Notes: generated by a model from the letters alone, not told the origin. DNA of 64,000 bases from Saururus chinensis (GCA_035235625.1 CP141144.1:43708014-43772013); one strand, 5' to 3'. Shown: positions 45,544-57,956, counted from the stretch's first letter. Translations and numbers: made by a program.

Positions 45544-48500
45544 ATGGCATCTGCTGGTGCTGCAACTGGATGGTTGAGGGGAAAGGTGAAAGCTGTTCCA
45601 TCAGGGGACTGCTTAGTGATTATGGGGAGCACCAAAGCAGAAATTCCTCCTGAGAAGACCATTACCCTTTCTTCTCTCATTGCTCCCAGACTGGTATTTA
45701 TTTCAATTGAACAATACTATTCCCTGTTCTCAAGCATCTGGAAATGTAACAACTTGTTCTTGTGCTACTAGTTTGGTTTTGGCCCTTTTTTAAATCTGTT
45801 AATCTATGGCAGGCTCGCAGAGGAGGGTTGGATGAACCCTTTGCATGGGATAGCAGAGAGTTTTTAAGGAAGCTATGCATCGGAAAGGTATTGCTTTATG
45901 CCAGCATTGCCCTTTTTTTCTTGGTTGGAAACAGAACACTCATATTTTATGGACTGGAAATGTTGTAGGAAGTCACATTTCGAGTGGATTACACTGTTCC
46001 ATCTATAGGCAGGGAATTTGGTTCTGTATTTCTTGGTGATAAAAATCTTGCGCTTCTTGTAGTTTCTGAAGGTTGGGCAAAGGTAAGATTTACTAACTTG
46101 AAAGCACGAATGATATCACCCGATTACAACTTTCAATCGGTTTGAACAAAGTTTTGGCACAATTTGGATATTTAATAATTGATCAATTATAGGTTAGAGA
46201 GCAAGGTCAGCAGAAAGGAGAAGCTAGCCCATTTCTGGCAGATTTGTTGCGTCTTGAGGAGCAAGCCAAGCAACAAGGCTTAGGACGATGGAGTAAGGTG
46301 AGTGCGATTTTCTTTCTTCCTTGTTTAGTGCTTATTACTCGACAAGATATTATTTTATTCGTTTTACTGTTTCTTTTCTGTCAGCTTACTATTTCGTGGT
46401 CTTTGATGTACAAGCCTAATGCTCTTACTTGGAGAGATTGGATATTATACTTTTATCTTTAGTACCTTGAGTTATATCAAATACAAAATCTTTAAGAAAA
46501 ATATTTTTTAAAGCTTAACACTTCCTGCTTAGGTCCCGGGTAAACTAGTCTGCCTTGTACTATCAACGTCCTGTTTTCTTGATGCTGAAAAGGATGGCCT
46601 AGGTCTTTGTCTTGAAATCTTTTGGCAATGTGGTATTCTTTAAAGATAATAATAAAGTTTCTTTATGTTAATAGTTTTTCGTAAAGAATCTTAGATTATT
46701 GTTTTATTTGCTTTTACAGGAGCCTGGTGCTTCTGAAGCATCTATTAGAAGCTTACCCCCCTCTGCCATTGGGGATCCAAGTAACTTCGATGCGATGGGC
46801 CTCTTGGAGGCAAATAAAGGCACACCAATGCAAGGAATGGTTGAACAAGTTCGTGATGGCAGTACAATTCGGGTTTACTTGCTGCCAGAGTTCCAATTTG
46901 TTCAAGTTTTTGTTGCAGGAATTCAGGTGAGAGCTCTTTGGGCTTTGTGGGGCTACAAAACATATCATTGTTGATATCTGTCATTAAATCTGGCTGGTTG
47001 GCATGAACTTCAGTCTCCATCCATGGGGAGAAGAGCTGCTGTGGAGGCAGTTGTGGAGCCTGATGCCCCATCAGAAGAAACAAATGAAGAAGTTCCAACT
47101 GAATCTCGACCTTTAACATCAGCCCAAAGACTTGCTGCTTCCTCATCGGTTGAAGTTCAGCCAGATCCTTTTGGCTCACAAGCGAAACATTTTACTGAAG
47201 TTCGTGTTTTAAATAGAGATGTGAGTGAGGTTTTATCACTTTATGTTATTATTTCGGTTCATAGCCTATGGATGTCTTGATGGTTTCTTTATGGTGGATT
47301 GTGGATTGGGCAGGTCCGCATTGTATTAGAAGGTGTGGACAAGTTCAGTAATTTGATTGGTTCTGTTTACTACCCGGATGGTGATTCAGCAAAAGACTTG
47401 GCTTTGGAGCTCGTAGAAAATGTAAGTCTCTGGTCATGGTGCACGAATTTTAAATAATGCCATAAGATGGTAGCACTGAGTCCTATTGTTCTCTCTCTCT
47501 CTCTCTTTTTCTGTTGATAACGAGGGTGTCTGAGTCCTAAGAACCCTGACTAGAAGGGGCAGGGCAACCACTCATCATACGGGCTGGGTAAATTGGGATA
47601 TAATTTCAGGTGGGTGGCCAAAGGAGTTGGGGAGTCCTATTAGTTTTTTGCCTTGAACGTTTCCTCAACATTTTGCAGTTAATGTCCCTGATTCTCTAAT
47701 GCCTACTACAATTAGTAAGTTGATCTCCTTGACCGTATGATACTCTGATTTGTGTCTGCTTCTTATTTGTGTTTTTCTCCAATTGTAGCCTTGCTATGAA
47801 GAGTTTATTTATTATTATGAGTACAATATACCATACAAAATGTATGTAATTATTGATTGGACTTTCTTCACCACTTTGACAATACCTCTTTCAAGCCTCC
47901 CTTTTCATTCTATCTTACATACAATTATACAAAGATATACCCAGGCGGGCATGAGCACTTACTTTCCTTAACTTTTGCTTCTGGAACAACTACAATCATC
48001 TGATAGGGTTTCTCTTGCTTGCGAAAGCCTTTTTCTGGTTTATTTTTCTACATTGTGTGCCCCTAATTTTATTATCCTCCTCATGAGAACTTGTACATAA
48101 ATGTGATGTCTGACCATTTTGCAAATATTGTCTTTGCTCACATGCAGGGTCTGGCTAAGTATGTTGAATGGAGTGCCAACATGATGGAGGAAGATGCTAA
48201 AAGAAAGTTGAAGAATGCCGAACTTCAAGCAAAGAAAGATAGGTTGAGAATTTGGACAAACTACGTTCCTCCTGCGACAAATTCAAAGGCCATCCATGAT
48301 CAAAATTTCATTGGAAAGGTTACCTTTTGCATTCAAATAGATAACATTTTCCGTAATCTCCATCCGTGCACCTAATCCATCTCTCCTTATTTTTGAAATT
48401 CTCATATTCATGTTTCTAAAAAATTCTACCAGGTGGTTGAAGTTGTCAGCGGAGATTGCATTATTGTGGCTGATGATGCAGCTCCTTTTGGAAGTCCAGC

Positions 48501-51500
48501 AGCTGAACGCCGAGTTAATCTTTCAAGCATTAGGTCTCCAAAGATTGGTAACCCACGGAGGGATGAAAAACCTGCTCCCTATGCCCGCGAAGCCAGGGAG
48601 TTTCTTCGGACCCGCCTTGTAGGAAGACAGGTATCCAGTTTTTACGTGCTTATATATGTTGTATTAAAATGGCTAGAAAGATGTGTTGATCTAATTAGGC
48701 ACATTTGTTTAGGTGAATGTATCAATGGAATACTCAAGGAAGGTCAGCATGGCAGATGGACCTACATCTGGACCTGCCCCTGGCTCATCTGATTCCAGAA
48801 TCATGGACTTTGGTTCAGTGTTCCTTGTGTCTTCATCCAAGGCAGATGCAGATGATGCATCACCTGCTCCAACTTCTTCTGGAAACCAGCCAGCTGGAGT
48901 TAATGTTGCTGAACTGGTAGTTTCACGTGGGTTTGGTACGGTTATTAGACACAGAGATTTTGAAGAAAGATCCAATTATTATGATGCTTTGCTGGCTGCT
49001 GAATCGAGGGCAATCAGTGGAAAGAAGGGGATGCATTCTGCCAGGGATCCTCCAGTGATGCACATAACAGACTTGCTTACGGTCAGTCTAAGAAACATTT
49101 CCTTGTCTAGATCTCTGCAGTTTATGTTATATTAAATGATCTCAATTTTTGTTGATTTTAACCCTCAGGCATCTGCAAAGAAGGCCAAGGACTTCTTGCC
49201 ATTCCTTCAACGTAGTAGAAGGCATCCTGCTGTTGTAGAATATGTTCTCAGTGGTCACCGGTTCAAATTGTTGATTCCCAAAGAAACATGCACCATTGCC
49301 TTCTCTTTCTCTGGTGTTAGATGCCCTGGTCGTGACGAACCTTATTCTGATGAGGCTATTGCTTTCATGAGAAGGAAGATCCTGCAGAGGGACGTGGAGG
49401 TTCTCTCTCTCTCTCTCTCTGTGCATGCGTGCTTGTGCGTGTGTGTTAGACTGATTTTGTTCCTGTGTACAGGTCGAAGTTGAAACAGTTGACAGAACTG
49501 GCACATTTCTGGGATCTTTATGGGAAGGGAAGAACAACGTGGCCATAGGTCTTCTTGCAGCTGGATTAGCGAAGCTTCAAACTTCTTTTGGCTTTGATAG
49601 AATACCGGATGCTCAACTCCTCATGCAGGCTGAGCAGTCTGCTAAGAAGCAAAAACTGAAAGTGAGTGACATAGCCGTCAATTTTGGGGATGTACGATTT
49701 TGCACTTGGTTGATGTCTAACAATTGTACGCTCCTTGTAGGTATGGGAAAATTTTGTTGAAGGACAAGAGGTTGTTAATGGTTCTTCTGCTGAAACAAAA
49801 AAGAAAGAAGTTTTTCAGGTATTATATTACTCTTATAATATTAACGTGTGACTTCCTGGTAGTTCAGCTAGTAATTTGGTTGTTTGGCTTCTCCGGACAG
49901 GCGGTTGTTACTGAAGTACTTGGTGGAGGTCAATTCTACGTCCAGAGTGTGGGTGATCAAAGAGTGGCCTCAATTCAGAAGCAACTTGCTTCATTGAGCC
50001 TCCAAGAAGCTCCCGTCATTGGTGCTTTTAATCCCAGGAAGGGAGATATCGTCCTTGCACAATTCAGTGCAGATAATTCCTGGAACAGAGCCATGGTAAG
50101 GATTGGCATCAATTTCTGTGACTTATGGTGTAACTGTTTATCATTCAAACAAACTGTTTGCGGCCAATGATCTGTATACATTGCCAGTGACAAGTTACAA
50201 GCAGCATAGGTTTACGAAGTCTTTAAGCAGTCAGGGTGAAGGTGTTATGGCCCTTTTCTGTCCGAGTTCATGGGCTGCACATTCTACTAAGATTAGAACC
50301 TTACTTCATTTCAGTCAATTCTAATTTGAGCATGTCTTATGTTTTCTGTTTCCTATTTTTACGTTTCCTGCATTTCCTACTTCTATTAGGTTAAGTTAGA
50401 TTTAATCCTTGTTAGAATAGAATTAGCTTATTGTTATAGCAAAAGGCTAATCTATATAAAGGGCAATTTGCCCCAAACCTTGTACGGGATTTTTCAGGAA
50501 TAATTGAATATTAGTTAGTAGTCTTCCTCAGCTTCTCCCTGTGTCCTGTTCATCTCAATCTTTTCACTTTCTTTTATCTCTTTAATCCTTTCGTCCAACC
50601 TTCTCCTATATCCTACCTTAATTTTCTTGTAATCCCTATGTGTTACATCAGAAGGTCCTCGTGTTTTAATTTACTGCATAGTGCTTGATCTATTGCTTAT
50701 TGTCATTTGGAGTCAAATTATCTGAGAAAAAAAGTGAATTTTTTAAAATTAAATGTATGGGAAAATTAAGATAAGTAACTAAAGTAGTTTTAGCAATTCC
50801 TGTGAAAGACCAGTCACAAGATTCATTGATCACCGAGGAAAAAAAAGAGTGAGTCATTGCTTAACCACCATTGTTCTAGTTAAGGATTAAGCATGGAATA
50901 CTTGTATCCTGTGGACTAAGCAATTAACTCTGGAATTAAGACTATTCTGTGCGTAAAAGGTCAACGTTGATAACTCTGTTCTCATGCCCTACTTTGTACT
51001 TTCATTTAGACGATATGTTACCTTAGGACAGGCTAAGCACATATCAATCTTCATGAAATAAAATTATGCAAATAAATATTTGTAGGTTTTTTATCTGAAT
51101 GATATGATAAGTCTAATTTATTATTTGATATCATCCGATTTTGTGTTATTTTTTGCCTATGACATTTCAATTTGCATTTCATTTGCTTTACCATTATTGT
51201 ATATAGCATCTTTTCTTTTTTTGCATTTGCATTTGTTTTTAATCAAACTGACACCAGTGTTTCCCTAATACGCTTTGCACTTGTGCAGATTGTAAATATG
51301 CCGCGAGGAGCTGTTGAATCACCCAAAGATGAGTTTGAAGTATTCTATATAGATTATGGCAACCAGGAGAAAGTCCCATATGATCGATTGCGACCTCTTG
51401 ATCCATCTGTTTCCTCTGCTCCAGGGCTTGCTCAGCTGTGCAGCCTTGCTTATATTAAGGTCCCCAGCTTAGAGGAGGACTTTGGTCATGAAGCAGCTGA

Positions 51501-52220
51501 ATATTTGAGCGAATGTACCCTGAACAGTTCGAAAGGACTTAGAGTTCAGGTTGAGGAGAGAGATACCTCGGGAGGAAAAGTCAAGGGACAGGGTAGCGGG
51601 ACAATTTTGATTGTAACACTTGTCGATGTGGAAGCTGGTTCTAGTATCAATGCTGCTATGCTGCAGGTATGAGGCTGTCATATTCCTCTTATTATTTGAT
51701 GCTAAAATTTCAAATTTGTATAAAGGGCAGGTGCTAGTAGTCCTCTACCAGAAACGATGCAGTATTCATGGACTGATATTTTGTACGCTGCCGTTGCAAA
51801 ATTGGTTTTATGGTTACAAGTTTGATATCTTCCCCTCGTCTTCCAGTTTGAGCCCAAACAAGGGTGCAGTCTGATTTTTTTGACCTCTTTAGGATGTTTT
51901 CTTGGTTTGCTTACTCAAATTATATTTGTTTTTTTGTCATCCTTTTTTGTATTGTCAGTGATCAGTCATAGCTGTATACGAATACCAGTTCTCTTTTTTA
52001 GCATGTCGTTTGAACCTTCTTAATTCTACAGGAGGGACTTGCGAGACTGGAGAGAAAAAAGAAGTGGGACTCAAGGGAAAGGCAGACAGCCCTAGAGAAC
52101 TTGGAGGAACACCAAGAAAAGGCTAAGCGTGGGAGGTTGAGAATATGGCAGTATGGACACATTGACTCTGATGATGAAGAATCTGTCCCACAGGCAAGGA
52201 AAGCTGGTGGCCGCAGGTAA
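45544..52220 (+). CDS. TSN: Tudor-SN (TSN, staphylococcal-nuclease/Tudor protein), complete
   Basis: Sixteen coding exons, all with GT-AG borders: 45544-45693, 45813-45887, 45969-46082, 46193-46297, 46720-46926, 47014-47220, 47314-47421, 48148-48318, 48433-48630, 48713-49081, 49169-49399, 49473-49661, 49741-49818, 49901-50095, 51289-51666, 52032-52220. They sum to 2,964 bases, giving 987 residues, the usual length for plant TSN. Four staphylococcal-nuclease-like repeats (starts near WLRGKVKAVPSGD, MQGMVEQVRDGST, GKVVEVVSGDCII and VVEYVLSGHRFKL) are followed by a Tudor domain (AQFSADNSWNRAMIV, FEVFYIDYGNQEKVP) and a fifth partial nuclease repeat with a basic C-terminal tail. TSN is a cytoplasmic and stress-granule RNA-binding scaffold involved in mRNA decay, decapping and stress tolerance. 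The Tudor aromatic positions (FYIDYGN) are intact. No break is seen. Confidence 0.97.
50243..50650 (+). mobile_element. Solo LTR (copia- or TRIM-like) in Tudor-SN intron 14
   Basis: The 408-base block starts TGTTATGGCC and ends TGTTACATCA, flanked by the perfect 5-bp duplication gaagg (50238-50242 and 50651-50655). A TATA box (tctatataaaggg) lies at about 50452. No internal region is present. It lies in the 1.2-kb intron, the longest of the gene, in the sense orientation. Confidence 0.8.
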
Positions 52221-53307
52221 TCTGTAGGCTGGGCAAGTGGTGTTTACTGGTAAGATGTAGTCCCGGCTGCATAAAAAATGGGAACCAGAGATTTTTAAGT
52301 TATAGTTAGTTCAAAGTAGAAAACTGAGGCAGCACAAAGAACACATGCAGGGGAGAGTTGTTTTTTTTATTATTGTCGTTTATTTCTTTTTGTCTTTTGT
52401 TTTTTCTCGCCAAGTCTAATTTTGATTGAACATTTGTTTTGTAGTTTTAATAAGTTGAATTGAGTTGATAAAAGGGACGATGGTGGCAATAATGTATTGA
52501 AAGATATGCGTTGTCCAGTGACGGTGTCTGATGAGATTGGGGTGGACATGCATCAAAATTTTTGAACCGTCTATTATTGAGTTATAATAAATTATGAATT
52601 TGTTGAAAATATTGCTCCAAAACCTTCAGGCCAAATCGGTGCCCGTCATGTATCATCTCATGGCGTTAGTGTTTAATATGAGATACGTTTTTGGCCTACC
52701 ATTGTGGCAAGGTACAAGAAGCAAGTTAGGAGATGGATATGGTCTAGCATATTTAGATGCGGACTTATAAGGAAGGCCTGCTCCATTACTTGCAAACTAA
52801 TCCTGTTACCAAAATTGGATACTTATCATCTTCATCGATGCCACCATTTCTGGTTTGAACGGAGCAAATTGAGTGGTCTACCTGTGTTGGACTGGGGTGA
52901 AGGAAGGTGGTCCGGGCTCCTGGAGAGAGAGAAGGATGGATAAGGTCTTTGAGCAGGACAAGAGAGAGAAGGGGAGGAAAAGGAGAGGAAGTATGAGCTG
53001 GATACAATGCTGTAGACAGGATGGGAGGGGGAATGGGAGAGGGAGGAGTTGGAGGAGGGAGATCAACGATGAGAGGGGCCAGAAGATGGTCGAAGGTGCG
53101 TTTTGAGGATGCCTCCCTAGTTAGATGGACTGACTTGTGTACTTTCATGGACACGAACATGGTCATACCAAAGAGTGGAAGTCGTTGGATGAGGGCATGT
53201 TCACTGACCTTTAATGTACATTGGAATTTTGGTGGTTGCAAAACAAAACTATATAATGTCAATCAGTTACTATTAATAATGGTTATTTCTGTTAGACGAT
53301 ATTGTAT
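52221..53307. other. Tudor-SN 3' UTR and intergenic sequence
   Basis: The first approximately 250 bases should be the 3' UTR. Beyond 52700 opposed open frames at 52786-53262 (minus) and 53021-53317 (plus) overlap a GA-rich stretch (52920-53100) and are not convincing genes. Confidence 0.4.
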
Positions 53308-53601
53308 GTTCTTGTAGAACTAAAAAGAAGTCAAATTCATTGAAAAAATTATATTTGTTGGACAGAATGTTGGATGCAGATAAAGTTTTATCCTTGTCTA
53401 TGTTCAGCTTTTGGGAAATTGATGTACATACACTTGTTCTTGTGAAATAACCATGTTCTTGTAGAACTAAAAAGAAGCCAAATTCATTGAAAAAATTATA
53501 TTTGTTGGACAGAATGTGGGATGCAGATAAAGTTTTATCCTTGTCTATGTTCATCTTTTGGGAAATTGATATACTTACACTTGTTCTTGTGAAATAACCA
53601 T
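53308..53601. repeat. 147-bp tandem duplication
   Basis: Two adjacent copies start gttcttgtagaactaaaaag at about 53308 and 53455 and end cttgtgaaataacca. They differ at only a handful of positions, so the duplication is recent. Confidence 0.9.
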
Positions 53602-53639
53602 TGCGACGCAATAGCTTAAGTTGTTTGGCAGGTATAATA

Positions 53640-53830
53640 AGAGGAGAGAGGTAGATAATAAACTAGAAGCTTGGAGAAAATGTGCCCAAATGGGAGAAAA
53701 TTGCTCCCCAAGGGATTCAAACCCAAGACCAGGTCTGATACACTGTTAAATAACAATTGTGAGTCAATAGCTTAAGTTATTAGCTAATAGGTTATTGTAA
53801 TATTTATTTTATAACTCAACCGTTCTCACC
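53640..53830 (-). mobile_element. Probable LTR-retroelement remnant with primer-site-like text
   Basis: Read on the minus strand, the block has a leader-like agcttaagctattg followed by gtgtatcagacc and gggtttgaatccc. This resembles the widespread LTR-to-primer-site junction (ggtatcagagc) plus tRNA-like text. It is short and degraded, with no boundary visible. Confidence 0.35.
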
Positions 53831-54468
53831 CACTTGGAAACAAATTGGTAAGGAAGCCGAGGTGGTTGAGGACCTCATCCACATCTATAGTCCCGTCATA
53901 TTACTATTTTTGTTATTAATTTGAGTCCTTGTTTATAGGAGCCTTGACTCATGTATGATCACGTGAGTCTTGTGCCATCAGATTTTGATCCGACTACATA
54001 CATCTTATGGGGCATATTGGTTTTACTCCCCTTTGTGTTATCGTATCTAGATCGATAGCTATGATAGCTGGGCTCAAGTAAATGCACATAACCCTTGGTT
54101 GATATAAACTTTTTTCTATTATTTTTTGTTATATTAAATTGTAGGCAGAGATAACCATGATGGAGAGGACAGTGTAGTTGTGGAATTTTAACAGGTTGGA
54201 ATAGCGCATAAGCCTCATGCCAGCTGATATTGTGTTATATGTGGCATCTAATAGTAAGAAGGCCTTTGAAAGCAGGCTATGTTAAATCCAGAGGGAGATG
54301 GTGAAGCTCGTATACACTGTACACCATTGATCCTTAAAAATCAATGCCGGTAAAGCTTCACTGATGACTATACTAATGAAACTTCACCAACTAATTATAA
54401 CTTGGGAGGACTTAAATAGTTTTTTTGTGGAGAAATTATTAGGTACAGTTAAAAATCATGTTCATCAT
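53831..54468. other. Unassigned, AT-rich
   Basis: Possible decayed coding text (54120-54440) is visible on the plus strand, but no frame or family can be fixed. Confidence 0.3.
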
Positions 54469-54799
54469 TAGGGCTGCAAGAAATATGGGCAGGCCCAAAG
54501 CCCGGCCCGAAATTTTATATCATTGGGCTTTAAATTTTGGTGAATCAAACTGGCTGGGCTTTAAAATTTGGTGAATCAAACTGGCTGGGCTTGAAAATTT
54601 AAAGTTTATAAAATTTTGGGCCGAGCTCGGGCTTGGGCCAAAAATTTTTAAAAGCTCAGCCTGGCCCGGCCCTTTCCAGCCCATTTAAACCATATGCATT
54701 TTAATCGTGCAGTCCTAACTCCTGCGTCTGCATCTGTTTGATATCATCGGATAAATGCCCAACACCAGTAGAGTAGCCCATCGTCTTAGCCACTCTGTA

Positions 54800-55280
54800 G
54801 CCCTAATTCCTCGCCGCTCTCCTACTTCGTTTGTCGTTTCCCTCTTCTTCAGCCGCTGTGCAACTTAGTTTCTCCGCTGCTCCCTTGCTTCGTTTGTTGT
54901 CTCTAGCTTATTCTATCACTCTACAACCTAATTTCTCCGCCCCTCCCCCTGGTTTGTCCGTCGTTTCTTGCATCTTCTGCTACTCTGTAGCCCTAATTTC
55001 CCCGCCGCTCTCCTGCTTCTTCCGTCATCTCCTGCTTTTGCCGATTGCTCTCTATTTGTAGGACTGACGGAAGACCTCCGCTTCCACTGCTCTGGTTCTC
55101 TTCATGGGACCGACGGAAGTCCTCAGCTTCAACTGCTCTGGTTCTCTTTGTGGGACCGACGGAAGACCTTCTTTTCGACTGCTCTGGTTCTCTTCGTGGG
55201 ACTGACGGAAGACCTCCGCTTCGAGCCTTCGACTGCTCTGGTTCTCTTCTCAAATTTGTTGCTTTTAGTTTAGGGTTTAA
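54800..55280. repeat. Imperfect repeats in the hAT leader
   Basis: ctctggttctcttc(g/a)tgggaccgacggaag-type units recur four to five times between 55060 and 55250 with a spacing near 52-57 bases. They keep frames open on both strands. An upstream block repeats ctccgccgctc(t/c)cctgcttcgtttgtcgt-like text. Confidence 0.7.
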
Positions 55281-55289
55281 TTTGTTTTG

Positions 55290-56440
55290 TTAATTAATTC
55301 ATTCTATCATCTAGTTTGTTATGTACCAAATTTGTTCTCTTTGCCTCTGTTAATTCATGTATTTAATTTGCCTCTGTTAGTTCCTGTAATCCTATATTTG
55401 TTTATTATCTAATTTATTCTGTTAATTAGTTCTATCACGCAATTTGTTCTATACTAAATTTGTTCTCTTTGCTTCTGTTAGTTCGTGTATTTAATTTGAC
55501 TATGTTATTATCTAATCTGTTAGTTCTTGTAATTGTTATGTTATCTAATCCGTTAGTTCCTTATCTAATCTGTTAATTCTTGTATTTGTTTTGTTATCTA
55601 ATCTGTTAGTTCTCTTCTTGTTCTATTATCTAATTTGTTAGTTCCTTACCTAATCTGTTAATTCTTGTATTTGTTCTGTTATCTAATCTGTTAGTTCTTT
55701 TATTTTGTTCTGTTATCTATTCTGTTAGTTCTTGTATTTGTTTGTTATCTAATTTGTTCTGTTAATTAGTTCTATCACATAATTTATTCTATACTAAATT
55801 TGTTCTTTTTGCTTCTGTTAGTTTATGTATTTAATTTGACTATGTTATTATCTAATCTGTTAGTTCTTGTAATTGTTATGTTATCTAATTTGTTAGTTCC
55901 TTATCTAATCTGTTAATTCTTGTATTTGTTTTGTTATCTAATTTGTTATCTTGTTCTATATCTAATTTGTTAGTTCCTTATCTAATCTATTAATTCTTGT
56001 ATTTGTTCTGTTATCTAATCTATTAGTTCCTTATCTAATCTGTTAATTCTTGTATTTGTTCTGCTATCTAATCTATCAGTTCCTTATCTAATCTATTAAT
56101 TCTTGTATTTGTTTTGTTATCTAATCTCTTTAGTTCTCTTCTTGTTCTATTATCTAATTTGTTAGTTCCTTATCTAATCTGTTAATTCTTGTATTTGTTT
56201 TGTTATCTAATTTGTTAGTTCTTGTATTTTGTTCTATTATCTAATCTGTTACTTCTTGTATTTGTTCTGTTATATAATCTGTTAGTTCCTGCATTTGTTC
56301 TATTATCTAATCGGTTCTTGTGTAGTAATATTTAATTTGTCTTTGTTAGTTCCTATCTTTATTCTATTATTTAATTTGTTCTTGTCTATTATGTTCTTTA
56401 ATTAATTCTTCTTTCTCTAGTAATATTTAGTTTGTTCTGT
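55290..56440. repeat. Degenerate minisatellite, about 1.1 kb
   Basis: The whole stretch is built from variable combinations of tgttatctaatctgttag, ttcttgtatttgttctg and ttccttatctaatctg. Units vary from about 20 to 45 bases with higher-order repeats; a block near 55380-55560 recurs near 55740-55920. It lies between the hAT leader and the transposase ATG at 56464. Confidence 0.85.
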
Positions 56441-56463
56441 TATCTACTAATAGAGAATTAGAG

Positions 56464-57486
56464 ATGGCCAATTCTTCCACCCCGACCAATTTTTTCATCC
56501 GAACCAATTCTTCCATCCCTCCTATTTCTTCCATTCCAACCAATTCTTCTATCCCTCCTAGTTATTCTTCCATCCCTCCCAGTTGTTCTACTCCTACCAT
56601 TACACCTACCGCTCCCCTTGACACTACACCTCTCCTTATCCATCCTATTCTGGAATCAGGAGCATCCAGTAGCCACAGTAGGAAAAAATGGGTTCTAGGT
56701 GGGTCACAAGTGTGGCAACATTTTGAGAAAGTTCTTGATGAACATGGAGTACAAGAAGCAGCAATATGTAATTATTGCAAGTTTAGGTTTGTTGGAGAAA
56801 GTACAAATGGTACGACCCATCTAGCAAGACACATTAATAATAGTTCTTGTAAGATGGGACCAAATAGAGATCCTAGCCAGCCACTCTTAAGTACTACTTT
56901 TGGTAATGTATCTGCTTTTAAATTTGATCAACAACATAGTAGGGAAGCTCTTGCAAGAGCAATAATAGTACATGAGTACCCATTTAATATTGTTACTCAT
57001 GAGGATTTTCTTAAATTTACACAAACTTTGCAGCCTCTTTTTAAAATGGTTTCAAGGACTACAATTAGGAATGATTGCCAAAAACTTTACATAAAAGAAA
57101 AAGCTGCATTGATGGATGTTTTTCAAAAGCTTTCCTCTAGGGTTAGTATTACTTCTTATTTATGGACTTCAAATCAGAATTTTGGATATATTTGCGTAAC
57201 TGCTCATTATTTTGATTCTAATTGGCATTTACAAAAAAGAATTATTAGTTTTTATCGACTTCCATCACCTCATACTGGATTGGCAATATATAATACTATT
57301 AAAGCCATTTTAGTGAAGTGGAAAATTGATTGCAAAGTATGTAGTGTTATTTTAGATAATGCATCAAGTAATGATGAGGCTCAAAGAAATCTTGTAAGGG
57401 ACTTTGCTGAAAAAGGATCTCTTTTGTTGGAAGGCACCCTTGTCTATGTACGTTGTACTACCCATGTGCTAAACATTATTGTGTAG
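56464..57486 (+). CDS. hAT transposase (zinc-finger BED, RICESLEEPER-like), C-terminally truncated
   Basis: The frame of 340 codons opens with a Ser/Thr/Pro-rich stretch of about 60 residues made of SSIPP(T/S)NS-type repeats. A BED zinc finger follows (VWQHFEKVL..CNYCKFRF..GTTHLARHINNSSC; Cys-Cys-His pattern). The RNase-H-like hAT core comes next: AIIVHEYPFNIVTHE, TLQPLFKMVSRTT, YLWTSNQNFGYIC with the first catalytic Asp position occupied by SNQ instead of TSD/SxD, then KVCSVILDNASSND (second catalytic region, VxxDNASxND) and CTTHVLNIIV (C-rich H motif). A stop falls right after HVLNIIV, where related proteins continue with VQxGL; that text does continue after the stop (VGLKDISDIILRVRES, then YVKALPS) to about 57640. 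The C-terminal hATC dimerisation domain is absent. This is a broken transposase. Confidence 0.85.
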   Translation: MANSSTPTNFFIRTNSSIPPISSIPTNSSIPPSYSSIPPSCSTPTITPTAPLDTTPLLIHPILESGASSSHSRKKWVLGGSQVWQHFEKVLDEHGVQEAAICNYCKFRFVGESTNGTTHLARHINNSSCKMGPNRDPSQPLLSTTFGNVSAFKFDQQHSREALARAIIVHEYPFNIVTHEDFLKFTQTLQPLFKMVSRTTIRNDCQKLYIKEKAALMDVFQKLSSRVSITSYLWTSNQNFGYICVTAHYFDSNWHLQKRIISFYRLPSPHTGLAIYNTIKAILVKWKIDCKVCSVILDNASSNDEAQRNLVRDFAEKGSLLLEGTLVYVRCTTHVLNIIV

Positions 57487-57640
57487 GTTGGATTAAAAGA
57501 TATTTCAGATATAATTCTTCGTGTTCGGGAGTCTGTGAAATATGTTAAAGCTTTGCCTTCCCTTTACCAAAAGTTTACTGAGTTGGTAGCTGAATTGGAA
57601 ATTAGTGTAGGGAAGGGCTTGATTTTAGAAGTTTACTGAG

Positions 57641-57956
57641 TTTGTCTGTCAGTTTATTTTTTTTCAATGGTTTGTTGATGCTGTGCTAATAGATTAGTTA
57701 CATTTTTTATATACTTAATTAATTGGATCAGTTAAGATTCATGCCGCCTCGCCTATTTGGAAGATAGTATTTTATAATATGAACCTTCATTTGTCTGTTT
57801 TAACTGTCAGGTTAAACCCATTATTACTTCTATATGGATGAGTGACATATTTTTCATGTTACTGATAATTATTTTCATGTTTTTTTGTTATATTATGGTT
57901 GTAGCTTTCTTGACAATGATTTTCTTCCTTGTTAGAAAGTGTTTTGGGCTTCTCAT
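57641..57956. other. Short spacer left of the solo LTR
   Basis: AT-rich. Together with 61499-61676 it was one sequence before the LTR insertion and may be the upstream or leader region of the AGO-like copy. Confidence 0.4.

Larger units (their letters stand above)
54469..57640 (+). mobile_element. hAT transposon, 3' end not found
   Basis: The left terminus TAGGGCTGCAAG at 54469 is followed by the gggc(c/t)t-rich subterminal text (aggcccaaagcccggcccg) common in plant hAT elements. A leader, a long minisatellite and a BED-type hAT transposase frame follow. The matching right terminus (cagcccta) is not seen before the solo LTR at 57957, and the C-terminal dimerisation domain is missing, so the element is truncated. 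Confidence 0.65.

Noticed and set aside
52786-53262. 158-codon minus-strand frame downstream of Tudor-SN
   Set aside because: Its proline/leucine-rich part is the complement of a GA-rich stretch and the rest has no family resemblance.
54831-55293. Overlapping frames of 76-101 codons at the hAT left part
   Set aside because: Repeated ctctggttctc and gaccgacgg units keep all frames open. No family is recognised and it is better read as leader repeats.
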